Assembly (NCBI GenBank): GCA_002087915.1
Contig: LWDP01000036.1
Coordinates: 1-24,094, forward strand
Length of the DNA stretch: 24,094 nt
Reading direction: 5' to 3'
From: Enterospora canceri
Taxonomy: Eukaryota > Microsporidia > Enterocytozoonidae
Shown one piece after another: positions 9,022 to 15,379 of the stretch. Both the position numbers and the translations under genes were made by a program. The notes under the pieces were generated by a model. It did not search any database, was not told the DNA's origin, and saw only the letters and a list, made by a program, of their open reading frames with translations. The first letter of the stretch is position 1. Every line of letters begins with the position of its first letter.

Positions 9022-9810
9022 TTACTGTTCAAATACATACAATTCATCAACTATGGAATTGTAAAATCTGCAATGCAATTTCTGGAACCTGACAATAATC
9101 TCCCCAATGCGCTTATCCCTTATGTACGAATTCATGCTCTTCATACAATTCTTACAACTTGCTGATAGGTTCTTTCTTTCTGCTTTAATGTATTCAGTGT
9201 CATATTGCTCATCCAGAATGGCCTTCTCCAAATCGTATCGATTGTCTCTAACTCCTTTTCTATTTTGGTTTATGGCACTTGCTTCCTCCATCAGAACATC
9301 CAATTCCAGAAGCAGGTTCTTTACCTCGTTGTTAAATGCGTTCTTGTTTTCTGCTACATTCGTATATGCATTCTGCATGTTTGCTCCTAGTCCTTTTCTC
9401 ACTTTGTCTTTTGTGTATTTTGCTATCTCATTCCCAGCACAGGCCACATTTGAATACACATCATTCTTCTGTAGAATACTCGTCTTTAGTTTGTTTTCAA
9501 GCCAATAAAATCCGTCATAAAGGTACTTCACTGCGGAACTACCATGTTCGTAATGCTTAAATGTCTTCAAACACTCTCTAAGCATCTTTACCCCATTTCG
9601 TACCTTCAAATATTCCTCTTCTATTTCGAAGTAACCTGGGTTTAGATCCGTATTCTTGTATTCTATTTTGTGAAACTTCCGAATTAGATTCTTCTTTATT
9701 TCTTTCATGTCTATTCTCCTCACAGTTGCCTCGACCATTTGCACAAAATGCATTTCCTTTTTATAACAGGAATCAGCCAATAGATTTGTATTGGTTCCAA
9801 ATTTACTCAT
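9022..9810 (-). CDS. BAR-domain-like coiled-coil protein
   Basis: A 262-residue, mostly helical, charged protein without TM segments. A central-to-late region contains NQNRKGVRDNRYDLEKA, which resembles the BAR-domain helix element with Arg-Tyr-Asp (as in Rvs161/amphiphysin), flanked by heptad-like helices. BAR proteins bind and bend membranes in endocytosis and actin organisation; this role is inferred from a weak match. Its ATG overlaps the stop of the upstream dynein light chain gene by four bases (ATGA). An internal Met20 is an alternative start. No CCC motif precedes either. The convergent CDK gene ends 11 bp away. Confidence 0.45.
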   Translation of the reverse strand: MSKFGTNTNLLADSCYKKEMHFVQMVEATVRRIDMKEIKKNLIRKFHKIEYKNTDLNPGYFEIEEEYLKVRNGVKMLRECLKTFKHYEHGSSAVKYLYDGFYWLENKLKTSILQKNDVYSNVACAGNEIAKYTKDKVRKGLGANMQNAYTNVAENKNAFNNEVKNLLLELDVLMEEASAINQNRKGVRDNRYDLEKAILDEQYDTEYIKAERKNLSASCKNCMKSMNSYIRDKRIGEIIVRFQKLHCRFYNSIVDELYVFEQ

Positions 9811-10082
9811 CCAACATATGTCTGATATATTATGAAATTGATGGTTCCATCACTGAATTCTAGCATTGTGTTGGCTATGCACGAACATGAGCCTGAAAGG
9901 TGCTGTCCAATCCACACATTCCAACCCTTTCCAAACTGGTTATCAAATTTGGTTTTCAGGGCATTGGCTTTCTGTGGCACCGTTTCACTCTTAAACTTGT
10001 TGACGCACTCCTGCGCAAACTCCTTCAAGTCCTCTCTTGCATTTTTGTCCTTGAACTCCAGTTTGATTTCTCCTTCAGCCAT
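9807..10082 (-). CDS. Dynein light chain LC8-type protein
   Basis: A 91-residue protein with the LC8 order: an N-terminal strand, a long helix (REDLKEFAQECVNKF), then KTKFDNQFGKGWNVWIGQHLSGSC, where LC8 has [22 protein letters not shown], and a final strand pair LEFSDGTINFIIYQT corresponding to FYLGQVAILLFKSG. LC8 dimers are hubs that bind short linear motifs in dynein intermediate chain and many other proteins. The ATG has ACCCTTT directly upstream. Its TGA stop overlaps the next gene's ATG. Confidence 0.8.
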   Translation of the reverse strand: MAEGEIKLEFKDKNAREDLKEFAQECVNKFKSETVPQKANALKTKFDNQFGKGWNVWIGQHLSGSCSCIANTMLEFSDGTINFIIYQTYVG

Positions 10083-10108
10083 AAAGGGTCTTTGTATCAG
10101 CTGTTTTA

Positions 10109-10531
10109 TCAGTGTTTTTTGTAATAGTCTGGCATATCAGGTGGCCTATAGTCATCTGGGTCTGGTTTGCTTGCTTTTTTGTTCTTTGTTGGTAACACTG
10201 GGTCTTTTCTCATGTATGGATTGTGGTCACTGCTGCTTTCATCTTTCTTTTTCCTTGTCTCCTTTAATATTTCTTCAGGTGAAATGAACATTCCTTTATG
10301 TTTTCTTCCCACAGTCAGCGGATCATCCAAATTTGGGGGATTCAAATCATCGTGTCCAATTCCCTTTGTTTCTTTCTTTTTAAACAGAAATTTGTTACTG
10401 GTAGTCTCACCATTCATTGGACTGAATGTGAAACTAGACGTCTCCTCCCTCTTTGACACTGTTATTGAACCATCCTTGTTCTTTTTTACGTTGTATTTTC
10501 TACCAATGTATTCAAGAAACTCGTCTTCCAT
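10109..10531 (-). CDS. PI31/Fub1-like proteasome regulator
   Basis: A 140-residue polar protein without a globular look in its second half. Two segments resemble the proline-rich C-terminus of PI31/Fub1: GHDDLNPPNLDDP (residues 59-71) followed by GMF, and a terminal PDPDDYRPPDMPDYY (123-137), where PI31 ends in a PDHLPPPGYDDM-type sequence. PI31 enters or binds the 20S proteasome chamber and can block its sites; PI31-like peptides have been reported in a dormant-spore microsporidian proteasome. The N-terminal FP dimer domain of full PI31 is absent or reduced to about 50 residues. The start is at 10531, with only ACC upstream. Confidence 0.55.
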   Translation of the reverse strand: MEDEFLEYIGRKYNVKKNKDGSITVSKREETSSFTFSPMNGETTSNKFLFKKKETKGIGHDDLNPPNLDDPLTVGRKHKGMFISPEEILKETRKKKDESSSDHNPYMRKDPVLPTKNKKASKPDPDDYRPPDMPDYYKKH

Positions 10532-10585
10532 TTCAACGGTGAAAAATATTCAGGTTTGCTTAATTTAATTACATTTGGAATATCA

Positions 10586-11245
10586 TCAAATTGTACTTTC
10601 TGTGAAGAATGGATACTCGTTGTAGAATCCTCTAAAGTCTCCTTCGATCACAACAGTCTTCTTTTGCGGTAGAATCCTCTTGATCTTCTCAAATAGGTTG
10701 ATTTGTGCATTTGAGAACTCATCAAAATACAACACAATCATCGACTTCTCTTTAGCCATGTTATACAGTTCAGGAAGTCCCTTGAAATATGTTGCCATTC
10801 TAATATGGCTGTTCTTGAAGTCAGCAAACTTCCTACAGTCGAATATTATGAAACCCTTGTCAATTCGCCTTGTAAGCAACTTCATAACTTGTGTCGGTGT
10901 AATAAAATCCTCTACTTTGCTTCTCTTATTCGTTATATCATTGACTTCGGACAATTTGGTTTTTGTGTTGGAAAAAGGAGACGCATTCAACACGGAATCA
11001 TCTGCTTCGTTCTCATCTTGATTAACGAATTCGACGCTGCTACCCAACGCATCTTTGCTGCTGGCATCACTGAGGAGCGAAGTGAGTGATAAATTGGGCT
11101 TAGTATTTTCACATGGTTCGAGTTTGAACTGGAACTCTTCTGATTCATTCAAGTCATAGTATGGCTTCACGTTCATGAATGCGTAGTCTGTTCTGGCATT
11201 AGAAGCATCTGATTCAACATCACTAAAGATTTCTTCAAATTTCAT
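10586..11245 (-). CDS. Cdc25/rhodanese-fold protein, catalytically inactive
   Basis: A 219-residue protein with an acidic, serine-rich N-terminal half (residues 1-110) and a C-terminal rhodanese/Cdc25 domain (about 112-215). Domain hallmarks are FIIFDCRKFADFKNSHI (Cdc25: IIDCRYPYEYEGGHI) and VVIEGDFRGFYNEYP (Cdc25: LLDGGYKEFF). The catalytic loop CX5R is replaced: where Cdc25 has CEFSSER this protein has DEFSNAQ, so the nucleophilic cysteine is D175 and the phosphate-binding arginine is Q181. It should not dephosphorylate CDKs by the usual mechanism and may act as a binding pseudophosphatase. ACCCTG precedes the ATG. It diverges from the next gene across 29 bp. Confidence 0.7.
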   Translation of the reverse strand: MKFEEIFSDVESDASNARTDYAFMNVKPYYDLNESEEFQFKLEPCENTKPNLSLTSLLSDASSKDALGSSVEFVNQDENEADDSVLNASPFSNTKTKLSEVNDITNKRSKVEDFITPTQVMKLLTRRIDKGFIIFDCRKFADFKNSHIRMATYFKGLPELYNMAKEKSMIVLYFDEFSNAQINLFEKIKRILPQKKTVVIEGDFRGFYNEYPFFTESTI

Positions 11246-11274
11246 CAGGGTAAATTTTTAGCAGTTCAAACCCA
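11246..11274. promoter_or_regulatory. 29-bp bidirectional start region with paired CCC motifs
   Basis: Two divergent start codons are 29 bp apart. Reading outward, each has its own CCC: GGGTAAATTT on the left (CCC on the minus strand, just before the Cdc25-like ATG) and AAACCCA on the right. An AAATTT core lies between them. AAATTT-like and CCC-like elements are the two start-proximal signals described for microsporidian genes. Confidence 0.6.
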
Positions 11275-11793
11275 ATGCCGGGAAATTTAGTAAGGGCAAT
11301 TAAGGCGTGTCGGATAATAAAGAATGCGCTCTCAAGAATGCCAATTGTACAAAAGCAGAGCAAGAGAAAGGTAGAATACACGAATGTAAGCGAGAAACAA
11401 AGAAAAGACGAAAAGATGCTTGAGAATAACAAGGAAACAATCTATCGCATTCTAGAACACGAAGAAGAGAAGCAAAGGCACGTAGATGAACAAATAAAGA
11501 AAGAAAGTAACCAAACAAAGCAGGAGATGATAAATATGACTGAAAAAATGAGAGCACGTCAGACAATTGAATATTATAGGACTGTGCATAAGTTAAATGT
11601 GGATTTCATACAACTAAATGTGCAAGAAACAGCCGATCTAATTGAATTATTGCACAGTGGTCACACAGAAAACAACAACATACAAGATCTACCTATTCTA
11701 CAGAAACATTTTGCAAGCCTAATCAAATTGACGCCTAAGAAATGTCACCTGAGTTCGAATCTGGTTCACAGAATACGAAAATATTTCAAATAA
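11275..11793 (+). CDS. Unknown 172-residue basic helical protein
   Basis: I do not recognise this protein. The N-terminus (MPGNLVRAIKACRIIKNALSRM) is basic, amphipathic and lacks acidic residues, which could be a mitosomal presequence. A long charged coiled-coil-like stretch follows (about residues 35-100, rich in E, K, R, Q), then a more hydrophobic C-terminal part with NVQETADLIELLH and a basic tail. AAACCCA directly precedes the ATG at 11275. The stop codon is part of AATAAA. The next gene converges and ends 25 bp away. Confidence 0.7.
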   Translation: MPGNLVRAIKACRIIKNALSRMPIVQKQSKRKVEYTNVSEKQRKDEKMLENNKETIYRILEHEEEKQRHVDEQIKKESNQTKQEMINMTEKMRARQTIEYYRTVHKLNVDFIQLNVQETADLIELLHSGHTENNNIQDLPILQKHFASLIKLTPKKCHLSSNLVHRIRKYFK

Positions 11794-11818
11794 ACGAATA
11801 TAACACTCTCCCATCAAT

Positions 11819-12040
11819 TTACTGGAACTGTCTTCTCACTTCCTCCTCAGTCTGTGCCCTGTATCCTGCTTCTTCTCTTTTCCTCTCTTTTTTGTGCTTT
11901 ACTTCACCCATCTTTGGCTCCAATGCCTCCCTTTTATCGTATTGTCCATCTATTTTTGCACGTGGGTCCTTGTAGAACTCCCGTTCCTTGTGTCCATCAT
12001 TTAACTTGCACTTATCTGTGTTCTTGAATATCTGTGCCAT
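11819..12040 (-). CDS. Unknown 73-residue highly charged protein
   Basis: A small, very polar protein (MAQIFKNTDKCKLNDG..., ending EEEVRRQFQ) with about half its residues charged and no hydrophobic core, so probably disordered or a partner-bound helix. It is accepted as a gene because AGCCCA precedes the ATG and the frame fills the space between two neighbours. The function is unknown. Confidence 0.6.
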   Translation of the reverse strand: MAQIFKNTDKCKLNDGHKEREFYKDPRAKIDGQYDKREALEPKMGEVKHKKERKREEAGYRAQTEEEVRRQFQ

Positions 12041-12103
12041 TGGGCTTCAGAAAATCGTGCTTTTATAGGCTGCCCCTTAATATAGTGATTTAATAAATCA
12101 TAT

Positions 12104-12778
12104 TTATTCAATGTGTATGACAGACGTATTATCCATTGCTATAATCCTGCGCTTCTTTAGTGATCCAGTATTCATTCCCACATGTTTGATGCTCTCAATT
12201 GTTGGAATTGGTTTCTCCTTTTGTGTTAATTTGATGTTCAATATTATTTTGACCACAATAATATTCAGAAAAATGATGGCGACTGATAATAAGTCATTGA
12301 AGCATGTTGTAAAGAGTAGATAGTTGAAGCTCTCTGTGGTTTTCTTCAGAGCCACTGGTGCTAATGAGTTTGAGTACATTCCTAGAATCAGTCCACCTGC
12401 CTGTGTTTTACTGGCAATTGCTTCACCAGCCCTGCTATCGAATTCAATTCTGTAAATTGTCAATAGGTAAAGCACTAGAATTCCCGTCACCATTGAATAG
12501 AGAAAGGCTACCTTAGAAAACAGCTTCATGATGGGTTTCTTGGCACTGGTTACACCACAATTTCCGAATATCAATATCACCAAATTTCCACCTACAAATA
12601 ACAGTCCTATTTCAGTGTGTGTTATAAAATATGCCGCCATTAGTGTACTCTCTATCTTTAGTATTGCGTAGTAGTAAATATTCAAGAAGAATACACAGAT
12701 ATTTGTTATGATTCCGATCAATGTAAAGATCTGCATGATGAACCTGCAGTTTTTGTATGCAAATGTCTGTTTTACCAT
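12104..12778 (-). CDS. Four-TM membrane protein of unknown function
   Basis: A 224-residue protein with four hydrophobic segments: about residues 13-38, 45-73, 85-110 and 155-182. A larger loop lies between TM3 and TM4 (RIEFDSRAGE...), and a basic, Ser/Thr-containing C-terminal tail follows. The spacing is tetraspanin-like, but the family's CCG motif is not seen (only a single NCG), so no family is assigned. The frame is open 40 residues further upstream, but the ATG at 12778 is chosen because a CTCCCCTGG signal lies about 15 bp upstream and the longer form would overlap the divergent gene. The stop lies within AATAAA. Confidence 0.7.
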   Translation of the reverse strand: MVKQTFAYKNCRFIMQIFTLIGIITNICVFFLNIYYYAILKIESTLMAAYFITHTEIGLLFVGGNLVILIFGNCGVTSAKKPIMKLFSKVAFLYSMVTGILVLYLLTIYRIEFDSRAGEAIASKTQAGGLILGMYSNSLAPVALKKTTESFNYLLFTTCFNDLLSVAIIFLNIIVVKIILNIKLTQKEKPIPTIESIKHVGMNTGSLKKRRIIAMDNTSVIHIE

Positions 12779-12866
12779 AAAGGAAAACCAGGGGAGAATT
12801 AAAGCGCTCCTTAAAATAATAGGAGAAGGAATAGTGAAATATGGTTTTAGAACATTGCCCTCAGAA
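12779..12866. promoter_or_regulatory. 88-bp divergent start region with CCC motif on each side
   Basis: The start codons of the four-TM gene (minus) and the Rpr2-like gene (plus) are 88 bp apart. Each has a CCC run within 20 bp on its own strand (CTCCCCTGG toward the left, TTGCCCTC toward the right), which decides both starts. Confidence 0.5.
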
Positions 12867-13100
12867 ATGACTATAAAAAACAGGCTAAAATATTTCATAG
12901 AAGTCTCTGAGTTCTATTTCAACAATAAGCAGTATAATTTAAATAGACGAATGAACAAACAGGTTATAGAAATAAGGAATAGTTATAGAAATACGTTATT
13001 AAAGGAAGATAAAGAAATATTGAAGAAGATTCAGAAAATAATTTGTAAGAATTGCTATGCGAGCAAAGAAAGAGATGGACAGTGTGCGTTGTGTGTGTAA
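12867..13100 (+). CDS. Small zinc-ribbon protein, Rpr2/Rpp21/Snm1-like
   Basis: A 77-residue basic protein. Two helices (RLKYFIEVSEFYF..., NLNRRMNKQVIEIRNSY) lead into ILKKIQKIICKNC and a closing CALC, giving four cysteines C60, C63, C73 and C76. This is the layout of Rpr2/Rpp21/Snm1 subunits of RNase P and MRP: a helical hairpin with a LSRxYxxxxRxIAxR-like segment, then IKRRxCKxC and a second CxxC. In the known complexes this protein binds the catalytic RNA for tRNA 5' maturation or pre-rRNA cleavage. The match is by pattern only and the distance between the cysteine pairs is short. The start is set by TTGCCCTC just upstream. Confidence 0.5.
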   Translation: MTIKNRLKYFIEVSEFYFNNKQYNLNRRMNKQVIEIRNSYRNTLLKEDKEILKKIQKIICKNCYASKERDGQCALCV

Positions 13101-13126
13101 GATAGTTCAAATATTAGTTTGGAAAT

Positions 13127-13270
13127 TATAAAAAGCTGACTCCCTAAGAAGGGGAACAGAAGGTTATCCAGACGACAGACCGGAATCAGAACCTGCGAGT
13201 GATGGACCAAAAGAGAGGCTTTACGCGATGAATGGAAACAACAGAAGTGCAGACTGTAGCACTATCTTTT
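13127..13270 (+). ncRNA. Candidate structured RNA in a GC-rich island
   Basis: A roughly 140-base stretch of near-balanced composition sits between AT-rich genes. TATAAAAA lies at its left edge. Possible stems: CCC/GGG at 13142-13153; AGGTT at 13161-13165 with AACCT at 13190-13194, and UCC/GGA inside it; and a perfect 5-bp hairpin AGTGC/GCACT at 13246-13263, followed by TTTT at 13267-13270, as at a Pol III 3' end. I could not match it to tRNA, 5S, U-snRNA, SRP or RNase P/MRP core motifs. One frame is open across it without an ATG near its start, so decayed coding sequence is the alternative. Confidence 0.35.
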
Positions 13271-13794
13271 GTGGTAAAACGAGTCAAGCGCTGCTACTTG
13301 TTTATTCCTGATGTTCTGTTTGTACCTGTTCTTTCTGTAATTCCTCTATCCCATAATAAAGTCTGTCTTGATATCCCATATTACTATTTTGAGGTAAACT
13401 TTCCCAAACTAAATTATTGATTGCCAGTTCATGGATCTATTTTGTCAATGAAAATGGTGATATCAGGTTCAAGCTACTGGATTTTAGTAATATGGCAAAA
13501 TTTGATGGTTATTGTATCAATCGCATACTTCATAGAAATCCCACGATTGGATACAGCGAAGGTATCTTTGTGTTTAGGTGTTTAATGTGCTATTTGTGTA
13601 TAGAAAAAGTAATGAGGAATATCAGGCACAGGAGTTCAACAATAACTACTCATATGTTAACACAGTGCTTAGATCTAGGACGATATTTGAGACCATCAGT
13701 GAAAGATTTGTTAGAGCATCCATTCATTACAGGTAAAAGGTTAAGAGTCATTGAAAGTAGAATGAAACAGCTTGATACCAAAACTGTAAGGTAA
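13232..13794 (+). pseudogene. Decayed protein kinase remnant
   Basis: The last 125 codons (13417-13794) read as a protein kinase C-lobe: NENGDIRFKLLDFSNMAKF (DFG changed to DFS), then MLTQCLDLGRYLRPSVKDLLEHPFI, the standard end of a kinase domain with RPS and HPF. There is no ATG at the start of this frame, only a TTG. Upstream, a different frame from an ATG at 13232 gives VALSFVVKRVKR, which resembles the N-lobe VAIK segment, and ends at 13420; a third frame gives SHITIL, where HRDIK would be. The distance between N-lobe and C-lobe pieces is too short for an intact kinase. I read it as a frameshifted, internally deleted pseudogene, or a highly divergent pseudokinase with a small intron at 13394-13427. 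The 13127-13270 RNA candidate overlaps its left end. Confidence 0.5.
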
Positions 13795-13799
13795 ATGGT

Positions 13800-14618
13800 C
13801 TATTTCCTGATATTTCTGTAGTATATAACTGATATTGTTGTGATAGAAATGTTATCGTTGATCACATTCTTGTGCTCTATTATTCCAATCATTGTATAAA
13901 ATAACAAATCACCACTTCCATACAAGTACAGATGTGTTAAATTAGCACATATTATTCCCAGTGCCATATCAATATTGTTTTTGACCTTTTTCTTTTTAAA
14001 ATCCTTAGTAATTGATGTAAATGTGTCCAGAATGCAGAGTGATATAAGAGATTTGGTGAACAACTCGTATTCTAATGAGTAGAATGATACAATGATGCAT
14101 CCTAACAGATAACTATGGGAGTATATCACATATCCTGTATCATTTTCATTTCTAAACCTATCAATAAATTTCAATACCATTCTATTTCGCTGTAATAATA
14201 CAGACAAATAGAGCAATACTTCTATAATTCGTATCAGTACCATGGTTTCACTTCTACTTAGTCTCATTAGTGTGTAAAATAATACAATGTGAAATAACTT
14301 GCGCCTTAAATTACCAAAATTCCTTAACCAATATTGCATCAGTATGAATATTATACCAATGAAATAGAGTTCAACCTTACATAATAATATCTGTATACCA
14401 CGTATTCTATCAATCAACTCAATTGTCATCGTATTATTGGCGATACTGTTGTATAATATCACACATAAATAGTATGAGATATTTGTATTGAATTGGACTA
14501 TGAAGAATATCAGAGCAAGGCATATTCGCTCTAGTACATTGATACTCCTACTACCTTGTATTCCAATGAAGAATACACCACTGACAAATGTGTTTGCTAG
14601 GAATATCTCATGTTTCAT
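13800..14618 (-). CDS. Dolichol kinase-like membrane enzyme (Sec59/Dgk1 group)
   Basis: A 272-residue polytopic protein. It has the RRKLFH motif at residues 105-110, like the RKxxH of CTP-dependent dolichol/diacylglycerol kinases. Next comes LDTFTSITKDF, where dolichol kinase has DTAASIVGRRFG, then a lysine-rich KKKKVKN segment in place of KTxEG, and finally NDNISI near the C-terminus, as in the conserved xxDNLxLP end. Dolichol kinase makes dolichyl phosphate in the ER for glycosylation and GPI anchors. Several conserved small residues are replaced, so the sequence is divergent and activity is uncertain. The frame extends three codons to a TTG; the first ATG is at 14618. No CCC motif precedes it. 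Confidence 0.6.
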   Translation of the reverse strand: MKHEIFLANTFVSGVFFIGIQGSRSINVLERICLALIFFIVQFNTNISYYLCVILYNSIANNTMTIELIDRIRGIQILLCKVELYFIGIIFILMQYWLRNFGNLRRKLFHIVLFYTLMRLSRSETMVLIRIIEVLLYLSVLLQRNRMVLKFIDRFRNENDTGYVIYSHSYLLGCIIVSFYSLEYELFTKSLISLCILDTFTSITKDFKKKKVKNNIDMALGIICANLTHLYLYGSGDLLFYTMIGIIEHKNVINDNISITTISVIYYRNIRK

Positions 14619-14656
14619 ATCTAACAATAATAAATAGACATATTTTTCTTATCATT

Positions 14657-15343
14657 TTACAGAAATTGTATTATTTCTCGTATCTTCTTTTTCTTTAGCT
14701 CCTTATACCCATTCTTCTTTTCTTTAGACTGTATTAACTGTTTATCTGCTTCTTTCTTATTCGTTACTGCTGTTTCGATTTTTTGTGCTTTTATTCCTGC
14801 AACTACTTTAACCAATGGCTCTTCCCTGGCTTTTTCTTTAGTGATTCTTGTTATATTCTCTTTCACATACTCTTTAGGCTTTTCAATCAGAGATTCCTTC
14901 TTACATTCTATTCCTTCTTTCTTTATTACCACCTCACTTATTTCACTTTCATCTTTCTCCATCTTCTTGGTTTCTACTACCCTCTTCATTACTTTTCGTA
15001 CTTCTTTATCCTTTTCTACCTTTGTCTTCTTTATTGCTATTCGTTCTGTCTTGTTACTAAATATCGTCACATCATCACCCATTATCTTCTCAAAATCACT
15101 CTGCGATATTGTAAATAGATTGGATATAACATTCAGCACTTTACAATCCATCACAATCTTCACTGGTAAGCAGTCAAGTATCTCAAAACCATCATCATCC
15201 AATAAACTCACTCCCACAACATCTCTTCTGTAGTAAATCGCCAGCAACTCAACCAATTTACGTTTTATATTGAATACTGTATCATTCTCATTCACATCCA
15301 AGAGAAACTTAATCGTGTTAGCAAAAATACACCGAATTATCAT
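14657..15343 (-). CDS. Ubiquitin-like (coilin-N-type) domain with lysine-rich tail
   Basis: A 228-residue protein. Residues 1-75 look like a beta-grasp fold: IIRCIFANTIKFLLDV, then a helix with NIKRKLVELLAIYY, GVSLLDDDGFEIL, LPVKIVMDCKVLNVI. The order resembles the coilin N-terminal ubiquitin-like domain, including a dimerisation-type VxLLxDG-F strand. The rest (about 95-228) is low-complexity, rich in K and E, and basic at the end, consistent with a nuclear or RNA-binding protein. Identity as coilin is a suggestion only. The start at 15343 is chosen because GCCCC directly precedes the ATG; the frame continues upstream only to a TTG. Confidence 0.5.
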   Translation of the reverse strand: MIIRCIFANTIKFLLDVNENDTVFNIKRKLVELLAIYYRRDVVGVSLLDDDGFEILDCLPVKIVMDCKVLNVISNLFTISQSDFEKIMGDDVTIFSNKTERIAIKKTKVEKDKEVRKVMKRVVETKKMEKDESEISEVVIKKEGIECKKESLIEKPKEYVKENITRITKEKAREEPLVKVVAGIKAQKIETAVTNKKEADKQLIQSKEKKNGYKELKKKKIREIIQFL

Positions 15344-15379
15344 GGGGCAAAAAACATCAGGGTTTCTAATTCTCACCAA

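Noticed and set aside
12708..12866. Upstream extension of the Rpr2-like gene and the 40-residue extension of the four-TM gene
   Set aside because: The two extensions overlap each other. The internal ATGs at 12867 and 12778 have CCC start signals and leave a clean divergent promoter.
13127..13270. tRNA, 5S rRNA, U6, SRP or RNase P/MRP identity for the GC-rich island
   Set aside because: No GGTTCGA T-loop, no U6 ACAGAGA core, no SRP helix-8 AGCAG partner for the GGAA and no paired CR-I/CR-V. ACAGAAGG resembles CR-V but lies near the 5' end.
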